Assembly: GCA_965279085.1 (NCBI GenBank)
Contig: OZ257149.1
Location: 2,852,001-2,916,000, forward strand
From: UBA7672 sp965279085
Lineage (GTDB): Bacteria > Pseudomonadota > Alphaproteobacteria > Caulobacterales > Hyphomonadaceae
DNA length: 64,000 bases
Reading direction: 5' to 3'
Part shown: piece by piece, positions 34,642 to 44,692 of the stretch
How positions within the stretch are numbered: position 1 is the first letter of the stretch
Layout: each line of letters begins with the position of its first letter
Program-made: the position numbers and the translations under genes
Notes under the pieces: generated by a model
Databases searched by the model: none
What the model saw: only the letters and a program-made list of their open reading frames with translations
Told to the model about the DNA's origin: nothing

Positions 34642-36660
34642 CTACATCTCCTCGGCGAGTTCGCGGTCCTCGCGGGCAGTTGCGCGGCTCACATTGCCGG
34701 CAGCGAGTTCCTTGCGGTCGAGCCCGCCGTCCTTGTCGAGGTCGAGGTCCTTGAAGCGGGCCTTCACCGAAGACATCGTCCCGGTGATTTCCTCGATCTG
34801 GACCTTGTCATCGGCATTGGTGTCCAGCGTGCCGATCGTACGCGACGCCATCAGCTTGTCCTGCAGGTCGTTGCGCACGTTCGTGCTGGTCTCGTCGATC
34901 CACCGGTAGTTGACCCGGAAGTACATCATCTCTTCCCAGGTCTGCTCGCCGGAGGTCACGTTCCGCTTGGGATCCGGGTTGGCCCTGTTGTGTTCCGAAT
35001 TGTCGTACACCCAGGAGACGATGAGCTTTGTGCCAGCCTTGATGGGCAGCGGCTTCTCGAGATCGTAGTCGAGCTGCCAGTTGAAGTCATACTTCGGCAC
35101 CGACATCAGCGGTGAAACCTTGCCGTCCGGCGTCTTCTGCAACAGCTCCACTTGATAGCCACGATAGTGCGCGTGCGGGTGCACGCTGTAGAGCAGGGCG
35201 TCGGCCGGAAATTCGAGATAGGATACTTCCTTGTGCCGCGCCTCGCCGGCCGGGATGCGGATGCCGCCGTCCGAAATGACTGCTGCACGGCGAATTATCT
35301 CCGGCGGCGACTTCAGCAGATAATAGCCGATCTGTGTCGCGTCGGTCATCGCCTGGCCGGTGGTCGTATAGTGCATTGAGTACCGCAGCTGGCCGCCGGC
35401 CGGCACGGGCGCGCCCGTGCCCTCGTTGTAGACCTGCACGCCCGCGCCCGGCACGAAGGAGCCGACAGAGCTGGCCGGGATTTTCGTCGACGGCTGCGAC
35501 TTGTCAGGCGTGTAGCCGGACGTGATGTGGTGCAGCACGGGGCGGGCGCTCGGCTTGAATGCAACCGCGCGCAGCCAGACGTCGCTCGGAAACGGATTTT
35601 GGACGGACATCGTCTGGTATTCGACCACGCCAGAGGCAGGCACGTCGAAAGACGGTAGCTGCACCACGATGTCGGGCTCGCCGAGGAAGGATGGCCATTC
35701 CGGCGCTTCGCCGGCCTTTGTCTTCAGCACGTCCTCGCCCGTTCCGCGCGGGGCGCCCGCGCTGATCCAGTGGATCAGCTTCTTCGACTCCTCCGCCGTG
35801 AGGGCCATGTCGTTCGACCATTTGCCGACATGAGGATCGGCGCCCCAGGGCGGCATGCGCCGGGCCATCACCGCCTCGCGGATCGTCGGTGCGAAGCCCT
35901 TGATGATCTCGTAGCTGTCCATGGCGAAAGGTGCGATGCCGCCCTTCTGATGGCAGCCGACGCATTTCGCTGCGAGGATCGGCGCGATCTGGTCGGAGTA
36001 TGAGATGCTGGCGTGCTCCGCCGTATTGCTGGCGTGCGGGAAGGTGATCGCCTTGCCGGCCTTCACCTCGATGCGCGGATTCGTCACCGCCTTGCCGGCG
36101 AGAATGGCGTCGATCGCACTGGCCGCCCACGCGTGCTTCGGTGTCGCTGACAGGTTGGGCGCGTCCTTGGCGAAGCGATCGTCGAGAGGGCCGTGATAGG
36201 CGATGCGGAATCCATCTTTCGGATTGAGGACGAAGACCTCGCCCTCGCGCTGGATGTTGAGCTGCTCGCCCACGAGCTGCAGGTCATCCATCAGTACCGG
36301 AATCCTGAAACCATGCTTCGTCGCCTCGGCCGCTGCTTCATCGCGCGAGTCAGAGAGATTCGAGTTGATCATGTAGAAGAGGACGCCCTTCTCCTTGTAG
36401 GCGGCCTGGAGCTTGGCGAGCTCGACCGCGCCATCGCGCGAGAGCTTCGAGCCGTTGCTCTGCGACATCAGAACGATCGCGGGGGCGTAGCGGAAATAGT
36501 TGAGCTCATGCGCCATCCGGCTCGTGTCGGTGAGCTGGAAATTGTTCGCCCTGTCGGGCACGACGCCTGTCGTCGGAGCTGGCGCGGCCATAACCGAAGC
36601 GACGCCCACGAGGGTCGCCAACGCGACCGCAGCCGCCGTTGTCATCAGAACGGTTTTCAT
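34642..36660 (-). CDS. secreted redoxin / cytochrome c / copper-monooxygenase-like protein with EF hands
   Basis: A 672-residue protein starting MKTVLMTTAAAVALATLVG with a signal peptide. Domains in order: a thioredoxin/redoxin fold without active cysteines (about 35-170); a mono-haem segment CVGCH near 230; a large beta region with VLHHITSGYT and YSVHPHAHYRGY, whose histidines resemble those of ascorbate-dependent type-2 copper monooxygenases; and two EF hands at the end (DTNADDKVQIEE, DLDKDGGLDRKE). It is a periplasmic multidomain redox protein; the substrate is unknown. Confidence 0.8.
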   Translation of the reverse strand: MKTVLMTTAAAVALATLVGVASVMAAPAPTTGVVPDRANNFQLTDTSRMAHELNYFRYAPAIVLMSQSNGSKLSRDGAVELAKLQAAYKEKGVLFYMINSNLSDSRDEAAAEATKHGFRIPVLMDDLQLVGEQLNIQREGEVFVLNPKDGFRIAYHGPLDDRFAKDAPNLSATPKHAWAASAIDAILAGKAVTNPRIEVKAGKAITFPHASNTAEHASISYSDQIAPILAAKCVGCHQKGGIAPFAMDSYEIIKGFAPTIREAVMARRMPPWGADPHVGKWSNDMALTAEESKKLIHWISAGAPRGTGEDVLKTKAGEAPEWPSFLGEPDIVVQLPSFDVPASGVVEYQTMSVQNPFPSDVWLRAVAFKPSARPVLHHITSGYTPDKSQPSTKIPASSVGSFVPGAGVQVYNEGTGAPVPAGGQLRYSMHYTTTGQAMTDATQIGYYLLKSPPEIIRRAAVISDGGIRIPAGEARHKEVSYLEFPADALLYSVHPHAHYRGYQVELLQKTPDGKVSPLMSVPKYDFNWQLDYDLEKPLPIKAGTKLIVSWVYDNSEHNRANPDPKRNVTSGEQTWEEMMYFRVNYRWIDETSTNVRNDLQDKLMASRTIGTLDTNADDKVQIEEITGTMSSVKARFKDLDLDKDGGLDRKELAAGNVSRATAREDRELAEEM

Positions 36661-37185
36661 CTTGGCTCTCCCCAACAGCCGGCTCCTGGCAGCCGTATGT
36701 GTCTGTAGCATATCACATTCGTCAGCAGCACGCATGGGGGCCTTCACGGCAAAACGCGGCCACCGCCGTCCAACGATCCCGCAACCTATCTGCAATGGGG
36801 ACGGCTTTATCGACCGCTCCGGTCCGCCTCTGCTGCAACGCGGGATTCGACCCAATCATTTGCCGGAACGTGCTGTTCTGGTTCTGGCCCGACCAGGCCG
36901 TGCTGATCAGCATGGTGCTAGCCGATATATCGATGACGGACGGCGCGCCTCTACGTGGGCATGGCGAGCCGGTCATGGACGCGATGGCCGATCAGACGCT
37001 TGGAATTTTGCAACATGACGCTGTCTGCATCTCGGTACGTAACCGACGTCGTGACGCGTATCTAACGCTACTCGAGTGAGCATGGTCGGTGTCACAGGTG
37101 GCGGGGTGGCGACTAGGTTTCGTGCGTTCCGCTAGCGCCGACGCTGCTCGGCGGATATCGTTGGGCGGCGATGCGTGAGGATCCC
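36661..37185. other. non-coding gap between divergent redox genes
   Basis: About 525 bases hold the upstream regions of the minus-strand redoxin/cytochrome gene and the plus-strand PQQ dehydrogenase. Short open frames exist on both strands but none has a ribosome-binding site with a protein-like sequence. No repeat copy, hairpin or RNA gene was seen. Confidence 0.5.
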
Positions 37186-39477
37186 ATGAGACTTCGAATG
37201 CCGTTGAAAGTAATGACGCCAGTGCTCGCCTGCGCATTGCTGGGATCGTGCGTCCATGAACGTGGCCGCGACGATCCCTCCGCGCAAAGCCCCCGAAATA
37301 GTCAGCAACCGCTTATCGATGGCGAATGGCCCTATTGGGGAGGCGATCCAGAGTCGACGCGCTATTCGCCGTTGAGCGGGATCAGCATGCAGAACGTGAG
37401 CAAGCTGGAGATTGTGTGGCGCTGGAGTGCCGACACGACCGGGTCGCCTGCATCGGCGAACTTCAAGTCGACGCCGCTAATGGACGATGGCGTGCTCTAC
37501 ATGCCGTGGCTGGATCACGGCATGGCGGCCATCGATGCGAGGACCGGCAAGACGCTGTGGACCCATCTTCCCGATCCCCGCGACATCGGCGGACGGGCAG
37601 CGAACTTGGGGCCGAGGTCGCTGGCCTACTGGACCGACGGAAAGTCGAAGCGCCTTTATCACAACTCGATCGATGGACGGCTGTTCGCGGTCGATGCGCT
37701 GACCGGCAGCGCGGCGGCGGAGTTCGGCGAGAAGGGTGCGATCGACCTGCGCACCAACCTCACCGAGGGGCGCGCCGTGACGGATGTGGGATCGGTGTCG
37801 CCGGCGCTGGTGGTAGGCGACGTGCTGGTCGTGCAAGTCGTGCCGGGCGGCGCGCGCAACAAGGAATCCACGCCGGGGCATGTGCGCGGATACGACGTGC
37901 GGTCTGGCAAGCTGCTCTGGACGTTCCACACCGTGCCGCAGAAGGGCGAGCCCGGATACGAAAGCTGGGAGAACGGGGCGGCGGACTACATCGGCAATGC
38001 CGGCATCTGGTCGATGGTGAGCGCCGACCCGGAGACGGGATACGTCTACCTGCCGACGGATACGCCATCGAACGATTTCTATGGCGGGCACAGGCTGGGC
38101 GACGGGCTCTATGGCGAGAGCCTGCTCTGCATCGACAGCAAGACGGGCAAGAAGGTCTGGCACTTCCAGGTCGTGCACCATGGCGTGTGGGACTACGACA
38201 TGCCGGCGGCGCCGATCCTTCACGAGATCACCAAGGACGGTAAGACGCAGAAGGTCGTCACGCTGCTGACCAAGCAGAGCCTGGTGTTCGTGTTCGATCG
38301 CATGACGGGCGAGCCGATATGGCCGATCGAGGAGCGGCCGGCGCCGCAATCGAAAGTGCCAGGTGAGAAGCTGTCGCCGACGCAGCCTTTCCCAACGCAT
38401 CCCGCGCCATTGGCGACGCTTGGTTATCGCGAGGAAGAGCTGATTGACTTCACGCCGAAGCTGCGCGCCGAAGCGCTCCGGATGATGGAGAGTTACGAGA
38501 AAGGGCCGCTCTACACACCGATTGTCGAGGTAGGGCCGGGCAAGCGGGGCACGCTGATCTATCCGGGCTATGGTGGCGGGTTTAATTGGAACGCCGGTTC
38601 GTTCGATCCGAAAACACACATTCTCTACGTGCCGATCCGCCACAGGCCGAATGCTGCGGGACTGACCAAGGGCGATCCCGAGCGCACCAACAACGCCTAT
38701 GTGCAATCGGGCAATCATGTGGTGATGGGGCCGCAGGGCCTGCCGATGTTCAAGCCGCCATGGAGCGAGCTGGTGGCGCTCGATATGGACAAGGGCGAGC
38801 AGCTATGGCGCGTGCCCATCGGACCGGCTTCGCCTTTCGTGCAGAACCATCCGGCGCTGCAGGGGCTGGGGCTCGACTTCTCGAAGATGGGGCGCTGGGA
38901 CATTAAGCCCGCGCCGCTGTTGATGTCTGATCTCGTCTTTCTCGGCGAGTCCGGCAACATCACCGACGGCACAGGCGGTCCGATGTTCCGCGCGTATGAC
39001 AAGAAGACCGGCAGGGTGGTGTGGGAGAGGGAGCTGCCGGGCTTTGTCACCGGCGCGCCAATGACCTTCCAGCATAATGGACGGCAGGTGATCGTTGTCG
39101 CGATCTCTACGCGCGGCAAGCCGGCGGAGTTAATCGCACTGGCAATGGGTGACGGTGTCGATGACGCGTCGGTGGCGTCACCTTCGCCAATGCCGTCAGT
39201 CGCCGCGGCGGCTGCTGTCCAGGTCAACGCTACGCGCGAGGAACTGTCCCTGGGACGCGAAGCCTACGAACGAGCATGTGCGGTGTGCCATGGAGCCACC
39301 GGCGCAGGTCTTCCCGGCGGCCCCGCGCCCTCACTTGCTGGACGCGCAGATATCTCCCAGATCAGCCGTACGATTGCGCAAGGCTCAGGCGAAATGCCTG
39401 CGATGGGGACGGCGCTGAAGCCGGAAGAGATCAGCGCTATCGCGAAGTTCGTGGCCTTGGGTTTTCCGCCGCCATAG
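37186..39477 (+). CDS. PQQ-dependent quinohaemoprotein dehydrogenase lipoprotein
   Basis: A 763-residue protein; start MRLRMPLKVM at 37186 is preceded by GAGGA, and a lipobox LLGSC gives a lipid-anchored N-terminus. The beta-propeller of PQQ enzymes follows (EWPYWGGDPESTRYSPL, then propeller strands such as VVVQVVPGGARN and GLYGESLLCIDSKTG). The last 90 residues form a cytochrome c domain with CAVCH and a distal Met (GEMPAMG). It oxidises a sugar or alcohol in the periplasm and passes electrons to its haem. It faces away from the redoxin/cytochrome gene. Confidence 0.93.
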   Translation: MRLRMPLKVMTPVLACALLGSCVHERGRDDPSAQSPRNSQQPLIDGEWPYWGGDPESTRYSPLSGISMQNVSKLEIVWRWSADTTGSPASANFKSTPLMDDGVLYMPWLDHGMAAIDARTGKTLWTHLPDPRDIGGRAANLGPRSLAYWTDGKSKRLYHNSIDGRLFAVDALTGSAAAEFGEKGAIDLRTNLTEGRAVTDVGSVSPALVVGDVLVVQVVPGGARNKESTPGHVRGYDVRSGKLLWTFHTVPQKGEPGYESWENGAADYIGNAGIWSMVSADPETGYVYLPTDTPSNDFYGGHRLGDGLYGESLLCIDSKTGKKVWHFQVVHHGVWDYDMPAAPILHEITKDGKTQKVVTLLTKQSLVFVFDRMTGEPIWPIEERPAPQSKVPGEKLSPTQPFPTHPAPLATLGYREEELIDFTPKLRAEALRMMESYEKGPLYTPIVEVGPGKRGTLIYPGYGGGFNWNAGSFDPKTHILYVPIRHRPNAAGLTKGDPERTNNAYVQSGNHVVMGPQGLPMFKPPWSELVALDMDKGEQLWRVPIGPASPFVQNHPALQGLGLDFSKMGRWDIKPAPLLMSDLVFLGESGNITDGTGGPMFRAYDKKTGRVVWERELPGFVTGAPMTFQHNGRQVIVVAISTRGKPAELIALAMGDGVDDASVASPSPMPSVAAAAAVQVNATREELSLGREAYERACAVCHGATGAGLPGGPAPSLAGRADISQISRTIAQGSGEMPAMGTALKPEEISAIAKFVALGFPPP

Positions 39478-39524
39478 ACGGTGGGACCTTGTCAAGAGAA
39501 ACCGCTTCTCAGGTTGTCGCGCTT

Positions 39525-39575
39525 CAGAGCTAGCGGTCGCGAATTGGCCCATCTCTGGCATTTGCTTGCTGTCCG
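39525..39575 (+). repeat. dispersed intergenic repeat, copy 10 (partial)
   Basis: GGTCGCGAATTGGCCC and ATCTCTGGCATTT match the right half of the repeat; the left half is weak. Confidence 0.5.
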
Positions 39576-39657
39576 CGGCCGCCCAGCGATTTGACAAGAT
39601 CTCGAGCAAGGCGTCGTTTGCGAAACTCGGCGCGTACCGCAGCAGCGAGACTCAAGA

Positions 39658-40056
39658 ATGCCACACGTAGAAATAACCGCGGAGACCCTGCAGGCCTTCG
39701 CCGATGCGTGGAACCGGCACGACGTCGACGCCCTAATGTCGCTCATGACGGAGGACTGCGTCTTCGAGAGTTCCGCCGGGCCCGATGTGTGTGGCGCCAG
39801 GTACTCTGGCCCCGAAGCCGTCCGCGCAGCTTTTGCAGAGGTCTGGGCTGCATTTCCTGACGCCCGTTGGAGTAACCCGCGTCACTTTGTTGTGGGAGAC
39901 CGAGCCGTATCGGAGTGGACCTTCACAGGCACGCGCGCGGACCGCACGCGGGTCGAGGTTGAGGGCTGTGATCTTTTCACATGCCGGAATGGCAAGATCG
40001 TCGTGAAGAATTCGTACCGCAAGAATCGACCCGCACTTACCCCGGCGGAACGCTAA
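39658..40056 (+). CDS. SnoaL/NTF2-like small protein
   Basis: A 132-residue protein with the SnoaL-like pattern: FADAWNRHDVDALMSLMTED, then GPEAVRAAFAEVWAAFPDA and a beta-sheet ending GKIVVKNSYR. Members act as small-molecule isomerases, hydrolases or carrier domains; the substrate cannot be inferred. It starts at ATG 39658 with no strong ribosome-binding site. It lies alone between the PQQ gene and a convergent hydrolase. Confidence 0.85.
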   Translation: MPHVEITAETLQAFADAWNRHDVDALMSLMTEDCVFESSAGPDVCGARYSGPEAVRAAFAEVWAAFPDARWSNPRHFVVGDRAVSEWTFTGTRADRTRVEVEGCDLFTCRNGKIVVKNSYRKNRPALTPAER

Positions 40057-40105
40057 GCAGGCAGTGGATGGCCGGCGCTCCTAAATGGCCCAGCCGGCGG
40101 GGTCC

Positions 40106-41215
40106 TCATGCGGAGGGAAGGACGGGAGCGAGGGCGGCCCAGGCAGCATCTGCCGACAATTGCTGTTCGCCGAAGCCCATCGTGGCGATAACCATGTCCT
40201 GCTCGGGCAGGGTGAAGCAGAACTGTCCGCGGGCGCCTGCCGCGTAGTACATGGAGCGCGGGGCTGCTGCGACGCGGCCTTCGTGGTTGAGCCACCAGAG
40301 ATAGCCATAGCCGCCGTTGAGCCTCGATGGCGTGATCGCTTCACGGATGTAGGTGTTGGCGATCAGCTGGTTTCCGCCCCAGCGGCCGTGGTTGAGGTAG
40401 AGCTGACCGAGGCGGGCAAGGTCGCGGCATGAGATGAGGATCGAGCCGCCGATGCGGACATTGTCATTCCTGTCGACGCCTTCGGGCTGGTAACTGAAGT
40501 GCTCGCAGCCGAGCGGGGCGACGACTTCTTCCAGCATGTAGCGGTGGCTGGAGCGACCGACGGCGGCGGAGATGATGTCGGCGAGATGGTCGGCGGGTGC
40601 GCCGTCGTAGAAGAACTGGTCGCCAGGCTGGATGGTGAGGCCGTAGCCGGGGGGCGTGCCCTTCTCGGCTTCCTTGTACCATTCGTATTCGACGCCGGGG
40701 CCGGGCGGCGTCTTGTCGTCGAGCCTGTTCGGGCGCTTGGACGATGGCTTCATGTTCATCGTGCCGCCGGACGACATGGTGAGCAGGTGCTTGATGGTGG
40801 TCTGCGGCTTGAAGCCGGAGACGGTGGAGGGATGGTATTTGCTGGCGAGGTCGTCGACGGTGAGTAATCCCTGCGTGGCGGCGCGGCCGACCATTGTTGC
40901 GCCCCAGGACTTGCCGGCGGAGAAGGTGACGTTCTTCCAGGTCGGCTCCGCCTTCGCCCAAGCATTGGCCCAGTATTGTTCGTAGACGAGTTCGCCGTGA
41001 CGGATGACGACGAGGCCCTGACGCTCGCCCGGGGCCGCGAGCTGGGCGGCTGCTTTTTCTAGCGCGGAGCGGGAGAGGCCGTGGGCGTCGGGCGTCGAGT
41101 GTTTCCACGGCGCGCGGCCCGGCCCGGCGCTGATCGGGTTACCGACGAAGGATATGCAGCCGGAGAGCGCCGTTGCGGCCGCCCCGGCGAGGAGATTGCG
41201 GCGGGTGAGCAGCAT
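40106..41215 (-). CDS. Tat-exported serine hydrolase lipoprotein (beta-lactamase fold)
   Basis: A 369-residue protein. The N-terminus TRRNLLAGAAATALSGC combines a twin-arginine signal and a lipobox Cys. The SxxK motif is SAGKSWG. A second catalytic Tyr probably lies in YEWYKEA, and GGYGYLWW forms the late beta strand region. It is likely an esterase or peptidase. It follows the carboxylesterase gene by three bases, so both are co-transcribed and exported together. Confidence 0.88.
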   Translation of the reverse strand: MLLTRRNLLAGAAATALSGCISFVGNPISAGPGRAPWKHSTPDAHGLSRSALEKAAAQLAAPGERQGLVVIRHGELVYEQYWANAWAKAEPTWKNVTFSAGKSWGATMVGRAATQGLLTVDDLASKYHPSTVSGFKPQTTIKHLLTMSSGGTMNMKPSSKRPNRLDDKTPPGPGVEYEWYKEAEKGTPPGYGLTIQPGDQFFYDGAPADHLADIISAAVGRSSHRYMLEEVVAPLGCEHFSYQPEGVDRNDNVRIGGSILISCRDLARLGQLYLNHGRWGGNQLIANTYIREAITPSRLNGGYGYLWWLNHEGRVAAAPRSMYYAAGARGQFCFTLPEQDMVIATMGFGEQQLSADAAWAALAPVLPSA

Positions 41216-41218
41216 TCG

Positions 41219-42838
41219 TCAGTCCATGTTCTGGCGGTGGAGGGCGACGCCGCCATCCTGCTGGCTGGGATAGCGCGCCATGAACTCACGCTCGTCCTTG
41301 TGCGGGTCATTGTCGGCGTGGCTGGGCACGTCGAACATCATGGTGTTGCGGCGCGTGAGGTCGTAGGGCGACCATTTCGGGATGCTGGCATTGTTGGGAT
41401 CGCCGGAGCGAGCGAAGGCGAGCCAGCTGTTGGCCATGTTGTCGACCATGGCGCGGGTCTGTTCGGTGTCCGGGCCCGTCATGTTGGCGCCCGCTGAGAC
41501 CGTATCGAATACGAAAGGCAAGTCGAGCGAGTGCTGCGAGACGCGGCGGCCGCCCTCGACTGGTTGGCGCCACATCAGACGGTAGACATACGTCTTGCCG
41601 CGGCCACCCGCCTTCACGCGCTGTTCGGCCATAATGGTCTGGTCGCGGCAATATCCACGTGCCGAGGCGATGGTGAAGAAGACTTCCGAGGGGCTCGCCT
41701 GCGGGCGCGAAGCCTGGAAGATGCGGAACGCCTCTTCGACATCCTTCTCTTCGACGTATCCTTTGGCCTTCTCCTTTGCCTGCGCCTCGGTCATGTCGAA
41801 GATGCCGGGCTCGGCGCCGAGCTGGTTGGTGAGCTCGGTGCGGTTGGTGCCGAGCATCATGGGCAGGTGGTTCGAGATGGAAGGCGCGTTGGGCAGAAAG
41901 GGGTGTTCCTTCAACGAGATGCCATCGAGCATGGGTGAGAAGCGCGCACCGGCGCCGGTGATCACCTTGCGCTGGGCGGTCGACAGCGTCTCGACGTCGA
42001 TGGCCTGGAGCTTGCGCGCGTCGGATTTCGCGATGCCGAGTTCTTTCAGCAGGGCTTCGGTGAGGCTGTTTGCGCGTTCGGGTGTCTGGACTTTCAGGTG
42101 TGAACCGGATTGCACGATGCCGCGAGCGAACAGGCCCTGCGCATCACGGCCGGCATAGCAGAGGCTCACCTTCCGCCCACCGCCGGACTGGCCGAAGATG
42201 GTGACGTTGTTCGGGTCGCCGCCGAAGCCAGCGATGTTCTCTCGTACCCACTTCATCGAGGCGACGAGGTCGAGATAGCCGACATTGCCCGACTGCTGGA
42301 AGTCATTGCCCAGCACGCCGCCAAGATAGCAGTGGCCGAAGACGTTGAGGCGGTGGTTGATAGTTGCAACGACCACATCGCCGCGTCGAGAAAGGCGCGC
42401 GCCGTCGTAGAGTGGCTGGGAGCCTACGCCGGCCTCGAAGCCGCCGCCGTGGAACCACAACATCACCGGGCGTTTGGCGTTATCGAGGCCGGGCGTCCAC
42501 ACGTTGATACGCAGGGAATCGTCGGACATGGGCACGCGAGAGTCCGCGAGGCGGCCTTTGGCTTGCGGTGACTGGTCCCCGAATTCAAGCGCGTCCTGGA
42601 TACCGGCCCATGTCGGCGGGGCGGTCGGTGGCATGAAGCGGAAAGTCCCGGCAGTGGACGCGCCATAGCGCATGCCCTTGAACGACGTCGTGCCGTTGGG
42701 CTGCGCCTGTCCGCGCACCTTGCCTTGGGCGGTTTCAACGAGCGGCTCGCCGGTCTTCTGGGCGAGCGTCGGTTCGGTCGCGCATCCGGATGCGAGAATA
42801 ATGCCGCCTGCAAGGATGTTCCTGCGATTCAGCTGCAT
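41219..42838 (-). CDS. Tat-exported type-B carboxylesterase lipoprotein
   Basis: A 539-residue protein with NRRNILAGGIILASGC (twin-arginine plus lipobox). The alpha/beta-hydrolase core shows the oxyanion segment WFHGGGF and the nucleophile elbow FGQSGGG, where most relatives have GESAGG. The acid Glu (GTNRTELTNQ region) and late His (SQHSLDLPFVF) are present. It cleaves carboxylic esters at the cell surface or in the periplasm. First gene of a two-gene operon and divergent from the MmgE/PrpD gene. Confidence 0.92.
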   Translation of the reverse strand: MQLNRRNILAGGIILASGCATEPTLAQKTGEPLVETAQGKVRGQAQPNGTTSFKGMRYGASTAGTFRFMPPTAPPTWAGIQDALEFGDQSPQAKGRLADSRVPMSDDSLRINVWTPGLDNAKRPVMLWFHGGGFEAGVGSQPLYDGARLSRRGDVVVATINHRLNVFGHCYLGGVLGNDFQQSGNVGYLDLVASMKWVRENIAGFGGDPNNVTIFGQSGGGRKVSLCYAGRDAQGLFARGIVQSGSHLKVQTPERANSLTEALLKELGIAKSDARKLQAIDVETLSTAQRKVITGAGARFSPMLDGISLKEHPFLPNAPSISNHLPMMLGTNRTELTNQLGAEPGIFDMTEAQAKEKAKGYVEEKDVEEAFRIFQASRPQASPSEVFFTIASARGYCRDQTIMAEQRVKAGGRGKTYVYRLMWRQPVEGGRRVSQHSLDLPFVFDTVSAGANMTGPDTEQTRAMVDNMANSWLAFARSGDPNNASIPKWSPYDLTRRNTMMFDVPSHADNDPHKDEREFMARYPSQQDGGVALHRQNMD

Positions 42839-42980
42839 GGTTTCTCTCCGAGCGCCGATAAATTCCGGCGTTTCATGTTTTGCAGACCTCGCAACGCCAG
42901 GACATCGTTGTCAATCCAGCTGGACTGTAAACGTGAAGCGGGTGAGATTTCAGAAAGAAGAATCTGAGCGGGGAAAAGCG

Positions 42981-44483
42981 ATGACCAGCGGACATCGAAC
43001 ACGGCGAGAAGCATTGCGGCTGGCGGCGGCGGTTCCTGCGTCACTCATGTTCGTGGGGTGTGAATCGTCGCCCGCACCAGCTCAGGTTGCTCCAGCAAAA
43101 GCGGAACCACCGGCGGGGCCGGTGACAGCGGCGCTGGCAGCTTACATCACAGGCGCTCGCACGGCGAAGATGCCGGAAGAACATATCGAACTCGGGCGGC
43201 AGCACATCCTCGATACGCTTGCTTCGATCGTGGCGTGCCGCGACCTCGAGCCTTCGAAGCTTGCTCGGAAGTATGTAGCGGCACAGGGCGGGGCGCCGCG
43301 CAATGGCGCTACGATCCTCGGGACGCGGGAGAAGGCGACCCTGATCGATGCAGCGTTCGCCAGCGCGATGACCGCCCATGCAGCGGAGATCAACGACTTC
43401 ATTCCGTCGGCGTTCGTGCAGCCGGGTCCCGCGATTGTCGGCTCGGCGATGGCGATTGCTGAGACGCGCAATCTATCAGGCGATGCTCTGCTACGGGCAG
43501 TGATCGTGGGATACGAGCTGGCGGGGCGTGTTCCGAAGGCGGTGGGCGTCGACAATCTACGGAAGGCGGGGATCGCCAATCATGGCGTAGGGCCGGTGTT
43601 CGGCGCCGCAGCCGCTTCGGCTTCGCTGATGGGCATTCCGGAGAACCGGATCGGCGACCTGCTGACCTATTGCGCACAGCAGGCATCGGGTTCGTGGCAA
43701 TGGCTTATGGATGTGGAGCACATCGAAAAGGCGTTCGTGTTCGCCGGCATGGGCGCGCGTAACGGCTTGCAGGCCGCGCTGATGGTGGAGGCTGGGTTCC
43801 GGGGCGTGCGGGACAGCTTCGACAATCCCGAAGGCTGGTTGCGCGCTGGCGCGTTTGCGGCTGGCGACGCGAAGCCTGCTTACCTCACCGAGAAGCTGGG
43901 TGAGCGGACGGAGCTGAAGGAAACCGCGTTCAAACGCTATCCCGTCGGCGGACCGACGCAGCCCGCCATTCACGGCATGTACGAGCTGCTGCCGAAGATC
44001 GATCGGGCCAGCGTCTCGGAGGTGCGGGTCGAGATGCCTGGGCGGTGGCAGGCGTTCCGCGATGCGGCGATGCCGGCGCTAAACCTGCGCTACACGCTTT
44101 CGCTAATGCTAATCGACGGGAAGCTAGATTTCGTCTCGGCACAGTCGCTGGAGCGGATGGCGAACGATACGCAGGTGAGGGCGATGATGGAGCGGATCAC
44201 CATCGCTCATGATCCGGCGCAGGAGGCGGCGGCAGGTCAGCCCAGAACGGAGTCTGCCAGGCTGATCGTCACACAGGCGTCGGGACAAAAGCACGAAATC
44301 TACGTGCCGTACGTCGTCGGTTTTCCATCGCATCCCATGAGCCGCGAGGAAGTCGAGGGCAAGGCGTTGGGCCTGATGTCGCCGCGTCTGGGCGCAACAC
44401 GAACGAAGCAGCTCATCGAACGCGTCCGTTCCATCGAGTCTATGAGCTCCGTTGGAGACCTGGCCGGAATGATCGCAACCTGA
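42981..44483 (+). CDS. MmgE/PrpD-family protein with Tat lipoprotein signal
   Basis: A 500-residue protein starting at ATG 42981. TRREALRLAAAVPASLMFVGC is an unusual export signal for this family, whose members are mostly cytosolic 2-methylcitrate dehydratases or itaconate decarboxylases. Family features include the HAAEINDF segment, YELAGRVPKA, and the KRYPVGGPTQPAIHG loop. The export signal suggests an extracytoplasmic isomerase or dehydratase. It is divergent from the two exported esterases. Confidence 0.88.
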   Translation: MTSGHRTRREALRLAAAVPASLMFVGCESSPAPAQVAPAKAEPPAGPVTAALAAYITGARTAKMPEEHIELGRQHILDTLASIVACRDLEPSKLARKYVAAQGGAPRNGATILGTREKATLIDAAFASAMTAHAAEINDFIPSAFVQPGPAIVGSAMAIAETRNLSGDALLRAVIVGYELAGRVPKAVGVDNLRKAGIANHGVGPVFGAAAASASLMGIPENRIGDLLTYCAQQASGSWQWLMDVEHIEKAFVFAGMGARNGLQAALMVEAGFRGVRDSFDNPEGWLRAGAFAAGDAKPAYLTEKLGERTELKETAFKRYPVGGPTQPAIHGMYELLPKIDRASVSEVRVEMPGRWQAFRDAAMPALNLRYTLSLMLIDGKLDFVSAQSLERMANDTQVRAMMERITIAHDPAQEAAAGQPRTESARLIVTQASGQKHEIYVPYVVGFPSHPMSREEVEGKALGLMSPRLGATRTKQLIERVRSIESMSSVGDLAGMIAT

Positions 44484-44503
44484 GGGAACAGCCGTAGTCG
44501 GCC

Positions 44504-44578
44504 AATGGCTGCTAACGGCGAAGTGCGGCCGTCTGCCAGATCAGGACGAGCGACCGGAGTTGGTCAAAGCAGCCAGTG
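44504..44578 (+). repeat. dispersed intergenic repeat, copy 11
   Basis: Inverted ends AATGGCTGCT and AGCAGCCAGT enclose AACGGCGAAGTGCGG and GAGCGACCGGAGTTGG. It lies between the convergent MmgE/PrpD and TetR genes. Confidence 0.75.
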
Positions 44579-44692
44579 AGGGGCGGACCGCAATCTCCAA
44601 ATATGTGAGCGAACCAGGGGACTCAGATCAACGACCACAGGCCATCGAGGCTGAGCAAACGCCTGCTCGCAAGCGCGGGCCGTTGAACGAGA

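Noticed and set aside
36639..37079. Plus-strand open frame in the 525-base gap
   Set aside because: Begins inside the neighbouring gene's signal peptide region and has no protein-like features.
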